54,214 nucleotides of DNA. Source: Candidatus Bipolaricaulota bacterium. GTDB lineage: Bacteria; Bipolaricaulota; Bipolaricaulia; UBA7950; UBA9294. Every line of letters starts with the position of its first letter. The first letter of the stretch is position 1. Of the stretch, positions 1-8,973 are shown piece by piece. The stretch spans positions 1 through 54,214 of the forward strand of contig JAUWGE010000010.1 of the NCBI GenBank assembly GCA_030606565.1, written 5' to 3'. The notes under the pieces were generated by a model. It was not told the DNA's origin. It was given only the letters and a program-made list of their open reading frames with translations, and did not search any database. A program made the position numbers and the translations under genes.

Positions 1-146
1 ATCACCGGCCGAGAAAGACCCTTGGCTTCCGAACCCCGTACGAAGTATTCTTCAACACGAAAACACCCTTGACAGTTGCGCTTGGGAGTTGAACTTGAGT
101 TCAATGAGAAAAGACTCGCGCTCTTAGAAGGTGACAAGCCATCCTC

Positions 147-179
147 TTGCCTTCTCTCTTGCGATGCGGCTATTATATT
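147..179 (+). promoter_or_regulatory. Possible sigma70-type promoter for yraN-comM
   Basis: A TTGCCT box at 147-152 is followed after 18 bases by TATTAT at 171-176. The predicted transcription start lies about 10 bases before the yraN start codon, so the leader would be very short. Only a weak CGGAG ribosome-binding site is visible. The first 146 bases of the window hold no gene that I can recognise. Confidence 0.4.
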
Positions 180-193
180 GAAGGTCACCGGAG

Positions 194-565
194 ATGATGA
201 ATAAAGGACACAGAGCCGGGCAGTGGGGAGAGGAGATCGCCTGCGAGTACCTACGCAATCAGGGATATGAAATCGTCGAGCGCAACTGGCACTCGAGGTT
301 CGGAGAGGTGGACATAATCGCCCGGGAAGGGGATACACTCGTCTTTATCGAAGTGAAAGTGCGTACTGGATCGGGGTTCGGAGGCCCGGAAGCGGCACTC
401 ACTACCAGGAAACGTGCGCGGATTACCGCAACGGCACGCGCCTATCTAAGCGAAGTTGATGCCGATCTTCCGGTACGCTTTGACTTCGTGGCGCTTATAG
501 GAGAGAAGGTCAAGTTGTATCGGGACGCGTTTCAGGTCGAGGAACCATGTTCGCGCGGTTGCTGA
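194..565 (+). CDS. yraN: YraN/UPF0102 family endonuclease-like protein
   Basis: The 123-residue product matches the UPF0102 family in length and layout. A helical N-terminus (GQWGEEIACEYLRNQGY) leads into the restriction-endonuclease-like core, with FGEVDIIARE, then FIEVKVR, near residues 36-57. These are the acidic and E-x-K positions of a PD-(D/E)xK fold. The cellular role of the family is not firmly established; it is linked to DNA processing. ATG codons at 194 and 197 are both possible. The gene overlaps the start of comM by 19 bases, which suggests translational coupling. The yraN-comM neighbourhood is common in bacteria. Confidence 0.88.
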   Translation: MMNKGHRAGQWGEEIACEYLRNQGYEIVERNWHSRFGEVDIIAREGDTLVFIEVKVRTGSGFGGPEAALTTRKRARITATARAYLSEVDADLPVRFDFVALIGEKVKLYRDAFQVEEPCSRGC

Positions 566-2082
566 GCGCTGTCGTCGTGGGAATCGACGCTGCGTTGGTA
601 GAGGTCCAATGCGATGTAGCGAACGGACTTCCTGCGTTTCAGGTCGTCGGTCTACCGGAGAAGGAAGTGACCGAGAGTAGGGAGAGAATCCGCAGTGCTA
701 TTAAGAACTCGGGCTACAGCTTCCCGGCCAAGCGGATCACTGCAAACCTTGCTCCGGCCGATTTGCGCAAGGAAGGAGTAGGGTTCGACCTGCCATCAGC
801 ACTGGGAATCCTAGTCGCTTCCGGGCAGATCCCTTCTTTAACCTCTCAATATCTCGTCTTAGGAGAGCTCTCCCTCAACGGTGAGGTGCGAAGGACCCAC
901 GGAGTTCTTCCGATCGCGCTTGCAGCAAAGCAGGCGAACCTTAAAGGGATGATCGTCCCCGAGGCAAACGCCACTGAGGCTGCTCTCGTCGACGGAGTAG
1001 CCGTCTATCCGGTACGAACCCTCGCCGAGGCGGCTGCCCTCCTCTCTGGTGAACTTACCGTCCCCTGTTTTAAGATCGACCGCGACGCGCTGATGGCCCA
1101 GGTAACCGCCCCGCCACTTGTGGACATCGTTGAGGTTAAAGGGCAGGAACAAGCGAAGCGGGCGCTTGAGGTTGCAGCAGCAGGAGGGCACAACCTGTTA
1201 ATGATCGGCCCGCCAGGTGCGGGGAAGAGTCTGCTTGCCCGCTGCCTGTCAGGAATCCTTCCTCCCCTCTCCTTTGCCGAGGCGCTCGAGGTAACACGTG
1301 TATACAGTATCGCGGGAATGCTAGATAGTAACATCCCTTTGATCACACAACGGCCATTCCGGTCACCGCACCATACCATCTCCTACGCGGGGATGGTCGG
1401 CGGTGGACGTGGCCTCCCTGGACCAGGGGAGATCACCCTTGCCCACCACGGGGTCCTTTTCCTCGACGAACTCCCTGAGTTCGATCGCCGCGTCGTGGAG
1501 ACTCTCCGCCAGCCGCTTGAGGATCGCAGCATCCTATTATCGCGGGCCGGGGTATCGGTCCGTTACCCGTCCAACTTTACCCTGGTCGGGGCGATGAACC
1601 CCTGCCCATGTGGCCACCTGGGCGATCACTTGCACCCCTGCACGTGCAATCCGCACGAGATCAGACGTTATCGTAAGAGGCTCTCCGGTCCGTTTCTCGA
1701 TCGGATCGATCTATTCGTCGAGGTTCCCCGTCTTACCCCGGAAGAGCTCCTCACCCGGCCGCAGGGGGAGGACTCACACGCGATTCGTACTAGAGTGGAG
1801 AAGACAAGACGGATACAATGGGAGAGAATGAAGGATAAACCAGGCCGGTTTTCCAACGCCGAGCTAAATTCAAAGGAGATAGCGAAGTATTGCGCATTAG
1901 ACCAGGACGCAAAGGGGCTTTTGGAGATGGCGATCGATCGTTTCGCATTAAGTGCACGCGCCTACACGCGCGTCCTCAGGGTAGCACGGACGATCGCCGA
2001 CCTCACCGGAGCCCCGCTAATCCGTGCGGAACACCTTGCCGAGGCGATCCAGTACCGGTCGATCGACGAGGACCTTGCTTAG
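547..2082 (+). CDS. comM: YifB/ComM family Mg-chelatase-like AAA+ ATPase
   Basis: The 511-residue protein has the family architecture: an N-terminal Lon-protease-like domain (about 1-165), an AAA+ core and a C-terminal Mg-chelatase helical domain. The Walker A motif GPPGAGKS is at 221-228 and Walker B GVLFLDELPEF at 302-312. A Cys-rich stretch (CPCGHLGD and CTCNPHE, about 353-373) is typical of YifB/ComM. In naturally competent bacteria ComM is a hexameric helicase promoting branch migration during integration of transformed DNA. Whether this organism is competent cannot be judged here. The start overlaps yraN. Confidence 0.93.
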   Translation: MFARLLSAVVVGIDAALVEVQCDVANGLPAFQVVGLPEKEVTESRERIRSAIKNSGYSFPAKRITANLAPADLRKEGVGFDLPSALGILVASGQIPSLTSQYLVLGELSLNGEVRRTHGVLPIALAAKQANLKGMIVPEANATEAALVDGVAVYPVRTLAEAAALLSGELTVPCFKIDRDALMAQVTAPPLVDIVEVKGQEQAKRALEVAAAGGHNLLMIGPPGAGKSLLARCLSGILPPLSFAEALEVTRVYSIAGMLDSNIPLITQRPFRSPHHTISYAGMVGGGRGLPGPGEITLAHHGVLFLDELPEFDRRVVETLRQPLEDRSILLSRAGVSVRYPSNFTLVGAMNPCPCGHLGDHLHPCTCNPHEIRRYRKRLSGPFLDRIDLFVEVPRLTPEELLTRPQGEDSHAIRTRVEKTRRIQWERMKDKPGRFSNAELNSKEIAKYCALDQDAKGLLEMAIDRFALSARAYTRVLRVARTIADLTGAPLIRAEHLAEAIQYRSIDEDLA

Positions 2083-2092
2083 AGGAGGCGAC

Positions 2093-4264
2093 ATGAAAAG
2101 AGCATTGGCGTTGATCCTAGGATTAATCGTTGCGGGAGGAGTAGTTACTGGAGCGAGGGCGACCGATTTTCCACTCACCGTAGCCGGGATCCAGGTCGAT
2201 GGGAACGCAAAGATCCGTACACAGGAGATCCGCAAGGCCGTCCCGTTTCATTCGGGCGATGAGATAACAGCCGACGATCTGAAGAGAGCCTCACAGGCGA
2301 TTTTCGATCTCGGTTGGTTCAGCGAGGTGATCCCCGAGGTCGATGAGGAGGGGATAGTCCTCTTCCACGTAGTGGAGAACCCAGTGGTAGATAAGGTCGA
2401 GATTACCGGAAATGTCAATAAAGAGTCAATCGAGATCCTCGGGTTCACCCTCTTCCGTGCGCGTATCATGCCCTCAGACAGGATCCGCCGCATTCTGCGT
2501 GACCACGGCGTGAAGAAAGGGAAGGTGCTCAACAACCACTCCCTCGATGAGGGGTTACAGGCAGTAATCGACGCCTACGACAAGAAGGGGTACACCCTGA
2601 TCATGGTGGGGAAGGTCGTCCCCGGTGAAATTCTCCAGATCGAGATCATCGAAGGACGGGTTACCGACAATGTGATCACCGGTCTTAATACCGTCCCCAC
2701 GGAGGTTGCGCAGGAAATGATCGATCTTCCTGTTGAGGAATGTCTGAAGAAGGTGACAATTCAGCAGGTTCTCATGCGGCTCAAGGCCTCAGTCTACTTC
2801 TTAAACGTTGAGGTGACCCCACAACAGGGGGTGATGCCCGACTCGATCCGGCTGGTGTGGACCCTTTCCGAACGAACCCTAATCGATGCTCCAGTGCAGA
2901 TCGAAGGAATCGACCTTGAGGGGATCACCCTCTTCCCCGCGAAGATTGCAACCGCCTCGTTAAAGGAAGTCCCTCAGGAACCTATCAATAACTACCAACT
3001 CCTGCAGATCCTCCAAGGTCTCTATGACCTTTACTATCGGACCGGTTATATCATGGTGCGCTTTTCCGTGAAAGAGGTGGAGACTGGTCTCCTACACCTA
3101 AAAGTGGAGGAGGGAAAGATCGGGGAGATCACGTTGCAGGGGAACGACCACACCAAGGACTACGTCATCATAAAGAACCTTGGCCTAAAGGAGGGAAACA
3201 TCCTGAACCGGGAGCGGCTTGCCGTCACCTACCAGGGGCTGATGTCGCTTGGCTACTTCAAATCGGTGAACATCGTCCCCGAGTGGAGCGATGGCGCGGT
3301 CCGCCTTTCAATCTCAATTGTCGAAAATGAGAAGCTGGGAGGAATAAACGGATCGATTGCGTATTCCCCTAAGAGTGGTGGCTTGGTGGGAAAGCTTGAC
3401 TACAGCCAGAAGAACCTGCTTGGCACTGGACAGGATTTGTCGTTCTCCTATAGCCGTGGCTTAATCGGGGAGCAAAGCGCGGTGTGGGAGATTGGCTATA
3501 GCACAGTCTCCTTCTTCCCCGGTTTCAATCGCGTCGGGTTCGATCTCTACCGAAAGAGCGAGGAAAAGAAGATCGACGAAGAAGAGCCGCAAACGTTCCT
3601 CACTGTGGGCGGGAGGGGCTCGGTGAGCTACCCGTGGGCCGACTATACTGACCTTGACCTCTCCTACAAGCATGAGGCAGTTAGCACGAGCGACGATCCT
3701 CTCTGGCACCCGCTCGATTCCATCACGATCGGGTTGCGTTTCGATGATGTGAACAACCCGCGTTTCCCCACCGCGGGCAGCCGCCGCCAGGTATCGCTGG
3801 AAAAGGCAGGGGGGTTCGCTGCCGGTGCCGAGTTCTCCAAGGTCGATTTACAATGGATCCACTTCGCTCCAGTGAGGTTTAACCTGCCATTTCTCGCAGA
3901 ACGCGATCAGGTCCTTGCCATACGCCTTGCCCTGGGGTGGGGGCAACATCTCCCGTTCTCGCAAGCCTACGACCTTGGCGGGCCAACGACGATACGTGGC
4001 ACCAAGGCTTCACCCGCCCGACGGCTCTGCTACGCCAATATCGAGTACCGCCTCGCTGTAGTGGAAGGGCTTACCGGGGTTCTGTTCTTCGACAGTGGGG
4101 TGAACCTTGATCGGGTGAATCCCGACTGGGCGAAGGCGTCCTTTGGAGTGGAGTTGGGAATCGAGGCAGCGGGGATGTACGTGCGCCTGGACATGGCCTG
4201 GGTTCTCGGCCCGGATCTCGGTTGGGTCCCACAATTCAATTTTGGATTCAGCCCAATGTTCTAG
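2093..4264 (+). CDS. bamA: Outer-membrane assembly protein BamA (Omp85 family)
   Basis: The start at 2093 is chosen because a GAGGAGG ribosome-binding site lies 5 bases upstream and the protein then opens with a signal peptide (MKRALALILGLIVAGGVV). The 723-residue product has several N-terminal POTRA repeats (for example VAGIQVDGNAKI and VDKVEITGN), followed by a C-terminal 16-strand-type Omp85 barrel. The barrel holds GGPTTIRG, the family's conserved RG motif, and the protein ends in phenylalanine, the usual outer-membrane barrel signature. BamA inserts beta-barrel proteins into the outer membrane. It is followed by an skp-like gene and fabZ, the conserved neighbourhood, but without lpx genes. 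Confidence 0.93.
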   Translation: MKRALALILGLIVAGGVVTGARATDFPLTVAGIQVDGNAKIRTQEIRKAVPFHSGDEITADDLKRASQAIFDLGWFSEVIPEVDEEGIVLFHVVENPVVDKVEITGNVNKESIEILGFTLFRARIMPSDRIRRILRDHGVKKGKVLNNHSLDEGLQAVIDAYDKKGYTLIMVGKVVPGEILQIEIIEGRVTDNVITGLNTVPTEVAQEMIDLPVEECLKKVTIQQVLMRLKASVYFLNVEVTPQQGVMPDSIRLVWTLSERTLIDAPVQIEGIDLEGITLFPAKIATASLKEVPQEPINNYQLLQILQGLYDLYYRTGYIMVRFSVKEVETGLLHLKVEEGKIGEITLQGNDHTKDYVIIKNLGLKEGNILNRERLAVTYQGLMSLGYFKSVNIVPEWSDGAVRLSISIVENEKLGGINGSIAYSPKSGGLVGKLDYSQKNLLGTGQDLSFSYSRGLIGEQSAVWEIGYSTVSFFPGFNRVGFDLYRKSEEKKIDEEEPQTFLTVGGRGSVSYPWADYTDLDLSYKHEAVSTSDDPLWHPLDSITIGLRFDDVNNPRFPTAGSRRQVSLEKAGGFAAGAEFSKVDLQWIHFAPVRFNLPFLAERDQVLAIRLALGWGQHLPFSQAYDLGGPTTIRGTKASPARRLCYANIEYRLAVVEGLTGVLFFDSGVNLDRVNPDWAKASFGVELGIEAAGMYVRLDMAWVLGPDLGWVPQFNFGFSPMF

Positions 4265-4265
4265 G

Positions 4266-4294
4266 GTGACAACGAGTTCGACCCGCCCTATAAT
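4266..4294 (+). promoter_or_regulatory. Sigma70-type promoter for skp
   Basis: GTGACA at 4266-4271 and a perfect TATAAT at 4289-4294 are separated by 17 bases, immediately after the bamA stop codon. This suggests that skp and downstream fabZ can be transcribed independently of bamA. Confidence 0.7.
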
Positions 4295-4324
4295 CCGATA
4301 ACGACTTTTAAAAAGGAGGAAGAA

Positions 4325-5062
4325 ATGTCAAGGAACATTTTAATTGTAGCAGTAATCGCGTTGATTCTGGGAGCCGGAGCTCTGATCCTCCAGTTTGCCC
4401 TACCTTCTGGTGGAGTGAACGAGGCCACTGTTAAGGCGCTCGAAGGCCGAGTAGAAGACCTGGAGAGTAGTTCTACCTCTCCGCTTAAGATCGCCTACAT
4501 CAACGCTGAGAATGCGTTCACTGTCTTCACCGACGCAGTGAAGGATCTACGCCAGAAGGCGGTGGACAAACAGGGGGAGATCGTGCAGCTTCAGCAACAG
4601 TTCCTGGCCAGTGCTATCTCCAAGGAGGAATTCGATACCCAAAATAACCAGCTCCAGGTCGAACTCCTACAAGCGCAGCTCAACATCGACATCGGGACGA
4701 TCGACAGGATGGTCGCTTCCACTGGGTTCTCCGATATCCGCAACGACCTGGAACGCCTGCGTGAAGAGGCGCAACCGATAATCGACGAGATGAAGAAACT
4801 AGTGTCAACGGTGCGGGTAGGAATAATCGATCCGCAGGAGTTCCAAAATCGCTATAACCAGGTGAAGACCGCATTCACCCAACTCGATCAACTCCTTACC
4901 CAGGCGGCGACCTCGAAGATTGTGCAGGCAGCGGAGAAGATCGCAGTGGAGAACGGCTACGACCTTGTTTTGCGATCAAAGAACGTCATCATCTATCGTA
5001 ACACAGCGAAGCTTGTAGATATCACCGATCTCGTCAAGCACGAACTGGCTACGTACTTGTAG
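4325..5062 (+). CDS. Skp/OmpH-like periplasmic chaperone
   Basis: The 245-residue protein starts with a hydrophobic signal or anchor segment (residues 5-26). It then shows the OmpH-type start of the mature domain (KIAYINAENAF) and a long, Gln- and charge-rich helical region suited to the tentacle coiled coils of Skp. The C-terminus has an OmpH-like strand (NGYDLVLRSKNVIIYR). Skp-like chaperones hold unfolded outer-membrane proteins for delivery to BamA. It is longer than E. coli Skp (about 160 residues), as is common in other phyla. A strong AAGGAGG site lies upstream, and the gene follows bamA, supporting the assignment. Confidence 0.8.
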   Translation: MSRNILIVAVIALILGAGALILQFALPSGGVNEATVKALEGRVEDLESSSTSPLKIAYINAENAFTVFTDAVKDLRQKAVDKQGEIVQLQQQFLASAISKEEFDTQNNQLQVELLQAQLNIDIGTIDRMVASTGFSDIRNDLERLREEAQPIIDEMKKLVSTVRVGIIDPQEFQNRYNQVKTAFTQLDQLLTQAATSKIVQAAEKIAVENGYDLVLRSKNVIIYRNTAKLVDITDLVKHELATYL

Positions 5063-5068
5063 TCCCTC

Positions 5069-5515
5069 ATGCCTCGGAATATTGAAGAGATCCGGAGGTT
5101 ACTACCCCTCCGCTACCCCTATCTGATGATCGATCGGATCCTGGAAGAGGGGGAGGAACGTGTCCTCGCCCTAAAAAACGTGACGATCGACGAACCGTTC
5201 TTCCAAGGGCACTTCCCCGAGCCGTACCCCGCAGTGATGCCGGGGACACTGATTCTGGAGGCGATGGCCCAAGCGGCTGCCTTCCTCCTTAAACGGGATC
5301 AAGGCACGGTCGGATACCTCGCGGCAGTGGAGAAAGCCCGATTCCGTAGGAAGGTCGTCCCTGGGGATCAGATCATGCTATCTGCGCGCACGTTACGGAA
5401 GAGGAACGGGCTGGTGCAGGCTGAGGTTGAGGCCTTGGTTGGGGACGAGGTAGTGGCGAGCGCGACAATCTCGCTTTTGATCGCGGGGAGTGCTGATGTG
5501 GGACAGACTCGTTGA
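5069..5515 (+). CDS. fabZ: 3-hydroxyacyl-ACP dehydratase FabZ
   Basis: The 148-residue hot-dog-fold protein carries the FabZ active-site signature: GHFPEPYPAVMPG with catalytic His48, followed by the catalytic Glu64 in LEAMAQ. It dehydrates 3-hydroxyacyl-ACP in fatty-acid elongation. The usual LPHRYPF segment near residue 13 reads LPLRYPY; this His is conserved but not catalytic. In many diderms fabZ sits between lpxD and lpxA; here neither is adjacent. It begins 6 bases after the skp stop without a clear ribosome-binding site, so coupled translation is likely. Confidence 0.93.
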   Translation: MPRNIEEIRRLLPLRYPYLMIDRILEEGEERVLALKNVTIDEPFFQGHFPEPYPAVMPGTLILEAMAQAAAFLLKRDQGTVGYLAAVEKARFRRKVVPGDQIMLSARTLRKRNGLVQAEVEALVGDEVVASATISLLIAGSADVGQTR

Positions 5516-6410
5516 GTGCGTTCCTAACATCAGCGAGGGACAACGCCGCGAGGTCATAGAGGAGATCGTCGGCGCTGCAGCAGGCGAGGGACGGGGGGTG
5601 ATCGACCTCAGCATGGATGCCGACCACAACCGCTCAGTGATCACCATCATTGGGGAGCCGGAAGGGCTCGCCAACGGGGTCATTAACCTCGCGAGAAAGG
5701 CGGTGGAGCGGATCGACCTGCGGAAGCACCGAGGAGCGCATCCGCGCATGGGAGCGGTTGACGTCATCCCATTCATCCCGGTGTGTGGCGTCACGATGTC
5801 AGACTGTATTTCACTATCTCGCAAAGTAGGAGAAAGGATCGCAAAAGAACTTAAGATCCCGGTCTATCTGTATGAGGAGTCGGCAACGAGCCAGCAGCGA
5901 CGGAACCTAGCCGCGATTCGGAAAGGGGAATTCGAAGGTTTCGCCGAGAAGATCGCCGATCCACAGTGGCAGCCGGACTTCGGCGAGCCGCGGCTGCACC
6001 CAACCGCTGGTGTCGTCGCAGTAGGAGCACGCGAGTTTCTAGTCGCTTACAACATCAACCTCAAAACATCTGAACTCAAGGTGGCAAAGGAGATCGCCGC
6101 TGCAGTCCGCTTTTCAAACGGTGGGTTGCGCTACGTCAAGGCCCTTGGCTTACACTTAAAGGAACGGGGGATTGTTCAGGTGTCGATGAACCTAACAAAC
6201 TTCAAGAAGACCCCAATCCTTAAGGTCTTCGAATTTGTAAAGCGCGAGGCGGAGCGTCGTGGGGTGATGATTCTGGAAAGTGAGATCGTAGGAAAAGTCC
6301 CTCGCCAAGCGCTGTACGACGTCGCGGCCGCCGCGCTACAGCTTAAGGGGTTCTCCCCGGGGCTCCTCCTCGAAGAGCAGATCGAGAAGACCCTTCGTGC
6401 GGATCGCTAA
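5496..6410 (+). CDS. ftcD: Glutamate formimidoyltransferase
   Basis: The 304-residue protein covers the N- and C-terminal subdomains of formiminotransferase but lacks the cyclodeaminase domain found in the bifunctional animal enzyme. Visible motifs are VECVPNISEG at the N-terminus and AHPRMGAVDVIPFIPV, whose His82 matches the catalytic His of the family. The enzyme transfers a formimino group between formiminoglutamate and tetrahydrofolate in histidine breakdown. ATG 5496 is preferred over GTG 5490 because GGGGAG lies 5 bases before it. It overlaps fabZ by 20 bases and murD by 14 bases; its location among envelope genes is unexpected. No other histidine-degradation gene is in view. Confidence 0.9.
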   Translation: MWDRLVECVPNISEGQRREVIEEIVGAAAGEGRGVIDLSMDADHNRSVITIIGEPEGLANGVINLARKAVERIDLRKHRGAHPRMGAVDVIPFIPVCGVTMSDCISLSRKVGERIAKELKIPVYLYEESATSQQRRNLAAIRKGEFEGFAEKIADPQWQPDFGEPRLHPTAGVVAVGAREFLVAYNINLKTSELKVAKEIAAAVRFSNGGLRYVKALGLHLKERGIVQVSMNLTNFKKTPILKVFEFVKREAERRGVMILESEIVGKVPRQALYDVAAAALQLKGFSPGLLLEEQIEKTLRADR

Positions 6411-7719
6411 TCGGGAGGTCTCCCATATCACAGTTGTTGGGTTCGGCCGCACCGGCCACGCAACAACGGAGTTTTTCCTCTCCCGGGGGGTGAGGACCTT
6501 TGTCAGTGATTCGGCCGTGCTCTCCGACTCCGATCGCGCCTTCCTCGCGAGGCGAGGAATCCCCTACGAAGAGGGCAGGCACACCGAGGCGGGACTTGCT
6601 GACGCCGAGTTAATCGTGCTCAGTCCGGGTGTCAGTCCCACTCTTCCCCTCCTCGCCAAGGCCAAAGAGCGGGGGATTCCCATCCTATCGGAACTTGACC
6701 TTGCCTATCAGGTTAGCCCAGCGGTGCCAATTATCGCTGTTACGGGTACGAACGGGAAAAGCACTACAGTGAAACTCATCGAGGCCCTCTTGCTCCAAAA
6801 CGGTGTCAAAACGATCGCCGCTGGGAACATCGGGATCCCATTCATCTCAATCGTCGATCGCGCGACCGCCTGCAACGCGATCGTCCTTGAGGTCTCAAGC
6901 TTCCAACTCGAACAGTCGGCCATCTTTCACCCCCAGGTGGCAGTCCTATTGAACATCACCCCCGATCACCTAGACCGCCACAAGACAATGGTGGCCTACA
7001 CGGCCGCCAAGGGGCGTCTCTTTCGACACCAGACATGCGAGGATACCGCCATCCTTCCAAGCGATCTTGCCGAAACCTTTCCCAAGATTCAGGCACGACG
7101 GGTCCTCTTCGACCGGCTGGATCTTTCCTCACTCCCGTTTATCGTGGATCTTCCCCCGCATCATCGAGCCAACCTGCAGGCAGCAATCGCTGCCTGCTCC
7201 GCTCTTGTTGCAAACTTCGATCCCTCTCATACCCGCCTCGAAGACCTCCAGGAAGCCCTCTTTCTTCCCTTCCGTCTCTGTAGGGAAGGGGAAATTAACG
7301 GAGTGCGGGTAGTGAATGATTCCAAATCGACCAACGTCGCCTCTACGTTGGCTGCGCTTAGAAGCTTTAACGAGCCGCTCCTCCTCATCCTCGGGGGAAG
7401 ACACAAACAAGCTGGATACGCTCAACTTGGTCAAGTGATCGCCGCTTGCGCCGTACGCAAGACGATCCTCTACGGTGAGGCCGCTGCTTTCCTGCAAGAG
7501 ACTCTAAAGGCCGCCGGTTACACGCGGGTGGCGGTCTTTTTTGATCTTCAAAGTGCCTTCGAGGCTGCACTCGCCGTAGCCCAATCCGGAGATGTTCTCC
7601 TCTTCTCACCGGCCTGCTCCAGCTACGATCAGTACCAGGACTACCTAAGGCGGGGCGAAGCCTTCTCTCGCCTCGTACGCGCACATCCCTCCTTCTCACC
7701 CCCACAACAAGGACGCTAA
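6397..7719 (+). CDS. murD: UDP-N-acetylmuramoylalanine--D-glutamate ligase MurD
   Basis: The 440-residue Mur ligase has an N-terminal Rossmann-like domain (ITVVGFGRTG), the central ATPase with the GTNGKST loop at 117-123, and a C-terminal domain holding VVNDSKSTN and LILGGRHK. MurD adds D-glutamate to UDP-MurNAc-L-Ala in peptidoglycan precursor synthesis. A GTG start inside the 3' end of ftcD is used; no strong ribosome-binding site is seen, consistent with coupling. The family is certain from the order of motifs and the cell-wall context. Confidence 0.94.
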   Translation: MRIANREVSHITVVGFGRTGHATTEFFLSRGVRTFVSDSAVLSDSDRAFLARRGIPYEEGRHTEAGLADAELIVLSPGVSPTLPLLAKAKERGIPILSELDLAYQVSPAVPIIAVTGTNGKSTTVKLIEALLLQNGVKTIAAGNIGIPFISIVDRATACNAIVLEVSSFQLEQSAIFHPQVAVLLNITPDHLDRHKTMVAYTAAKGRLFRHQTCEDTAILPSDLAETFPKIQARRVLFDRLDLSSLPFIVDLPPHHRANLQAAIAACSALVANFDPSHTRLEDLQEALFLPFRLCREGEINGVRVVNDSKSTNVASTLAALRSFNEPLLLILGGRHKQAGYAQLGQVIAACAVRKTILYGEAAAFLQETLKAAGYTRVAVFFDLQSAFEAALAVAQSGDVLLFSPACSSYDQYQDYLRRGEAFSRLVRAHPSFSPPQQGR

Positions 7720-7891
7720 GTCCCCTCCCTCCAGGACAGGTGTCCCGTCCTGCAGTCGCGGACTTTCCCCCCTATCCCGACAGCGTTCCTTCTACCAATA
7801 GGACAACTGCGGTATTCATCTGGAAGCGCAGGGGAGGCGAGGTCAGCTGCATGTCAACCCCTAGCGAATAGTACTTCTTCAGGAGGCGAGA
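7720..7891. other. murD-ftsW intergenic region
   Basis: This 172-base gap contains a short perfect palindrome, GGACAGGTGTCC, at about 7734-7745, which can also form a larger CAGGAC/GTCCTG hairpin. No T-run follows, so it is not a convincing terminator. An AGGAGG ribosome-binding site for ftsW is at 7881-7886. Confidence 0.35.
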
Positions 7892-8971
7892 GTGGAAGGA
7901 CGAACTGACAAGGGAATGGTGTTGGTCACTTCTCTCCTCCTCTTATATGGTCTAGTCATGGTTTATAGTGCGAGCGCTCCCTTTTCCCTAAGGCACTTCC
8001 ACAGTGATTCCTATCTCTTTTTAAAGCAGCTTATAGCAGCGGTGATCGGAATCGGCCTCCTCGCCCTCCTCGCTCGTTTCGACTACCACCGTTTAGAACA
8101 TTTAGACGATATCCTCCTTGTTGGATCGTTCTTGCTGACGGCAATAACCGTCCTTCCTCTTCCGGGTGTGGGCGACGGCCGCTGGCTTCACCTGGGACCG
8201 CTCGCGCTACAGCCGACTGAGCTACTCAAGTTCTCGCTGATCGTCTACCTCGCAGCAACCATCGAACGTAAAGGAGAGCGAATCACGTCTTTTGTAGAGG
8301 GAGTCCTTCCATTTGTTATCGTCCTCCTCGTCATCGCCGGAGTAGTGATGAACCAGCCCGACTTTGGAATGATGCTCCTCTTCGGAGCGCTGACCGCGGT
8401 GATGCTCTTCCTCGGCGGGGCGCGAGTTTCTCACTTGATCCTTCTTACTGTGGGGAGCCTTCCCTTTATCTACCTTGCGGTACGGCTTGTTCCCTATCGC
8501 CTGAGCCGGATTATCTCCTTTCTCAATCCGCGCATGTATAGTACCTCCTCCGGATATCAGACGATTCAGTCACTGGTAGCCATCGGGTCCGGAGGGATCG
8601 TCGGCCGGGGCCTTGGAGCGTCGCGGGCAAAGCTGTTTTATCTCCCCCAATCGTACAACGATTTCATCTTCTCAATCACAGCGGAGGAGTTAGGCCTAAT
8701 CGGGACGCTAGTGTTGATCGGTTTATTCTCCACCTTCGTCTGGCGCGCCTTTGGGATCGCCAGACGGGCTTGTGATCGGCTAGGAACCCTCCTGGCATTG
8801 GGAATCGGGTTCACCATCTCCTTTCAGATCATCCTCAACCTTGGGGTCGCATTGGGGGTCCTCCCGGTCACCGGGCTCACGCTCCCATTTATCAGTAACG
8901 GCGGTTCCTCGCTACTCGTTACTCTGGCCATGGTCGGGGTGCTGCTCAACGTCTCAAAGCAGGGAGGATGA
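7892..8971 (+). CDS. ftsW: Peptidoglycan glycosyltransferase FtsW (SEDS family)
   Basis: The 359-residue polytopic membrane protein belongs to the SEDS family. Diagnostic pieces are MVYSASAPFS near the N-terminus, GRWLHLGPLALQPTELLKF in the middle, YNDFIFSITAEELGLIG, and the final LPFISNGGSSLLV. With its class B PBP partner, FtsW polymerises septal glycan strands. The GTG start at 7892 is well supported by AGGAGG 5 bases upstream. RodA is an alternative family member, but the position directly before murG and ahead of ftsQAZ favours FtsW. Confidence 0.92.
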   Translation: MEGRTDKGMVLVTSLLLLYGLVMVYSASAPFSLRHFHSDSYLFLKQLIAAVIGIGLLALLARFDYHRLEHLDDILLVGSFLLTAITVLPLPGVGDGRWLHLGPLALQPTELLKFSLIVYLAATIERKGERITSFVEGVLPFVIVLLVIAGVVMNQPDFGMMLLFGALTAVMLFLGGARVSHLILLTVGSLPFIYLAVRLVPYRLSRIISFLNPRMYSTSSGYQTIQSLVAIGSGGIVGRGLGASRAKLFYLPQSYNDFIFSITAEELGLIGTLVLIGLFSTFVWRAFGIARRACDRLGTLLALGIGFTISFQIILNLGVALGVLPVTGLTLPFISNGGSSLLVTLAMVGVLLNVSKQGG

Positions 8972-8973
8972 GG

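Noticed and set aside
7730-7760. Hairpin after murD considered as a terminator
   Set aside because: There is no T-run after the stem, and the division cluster appears to continue transcription through this region.
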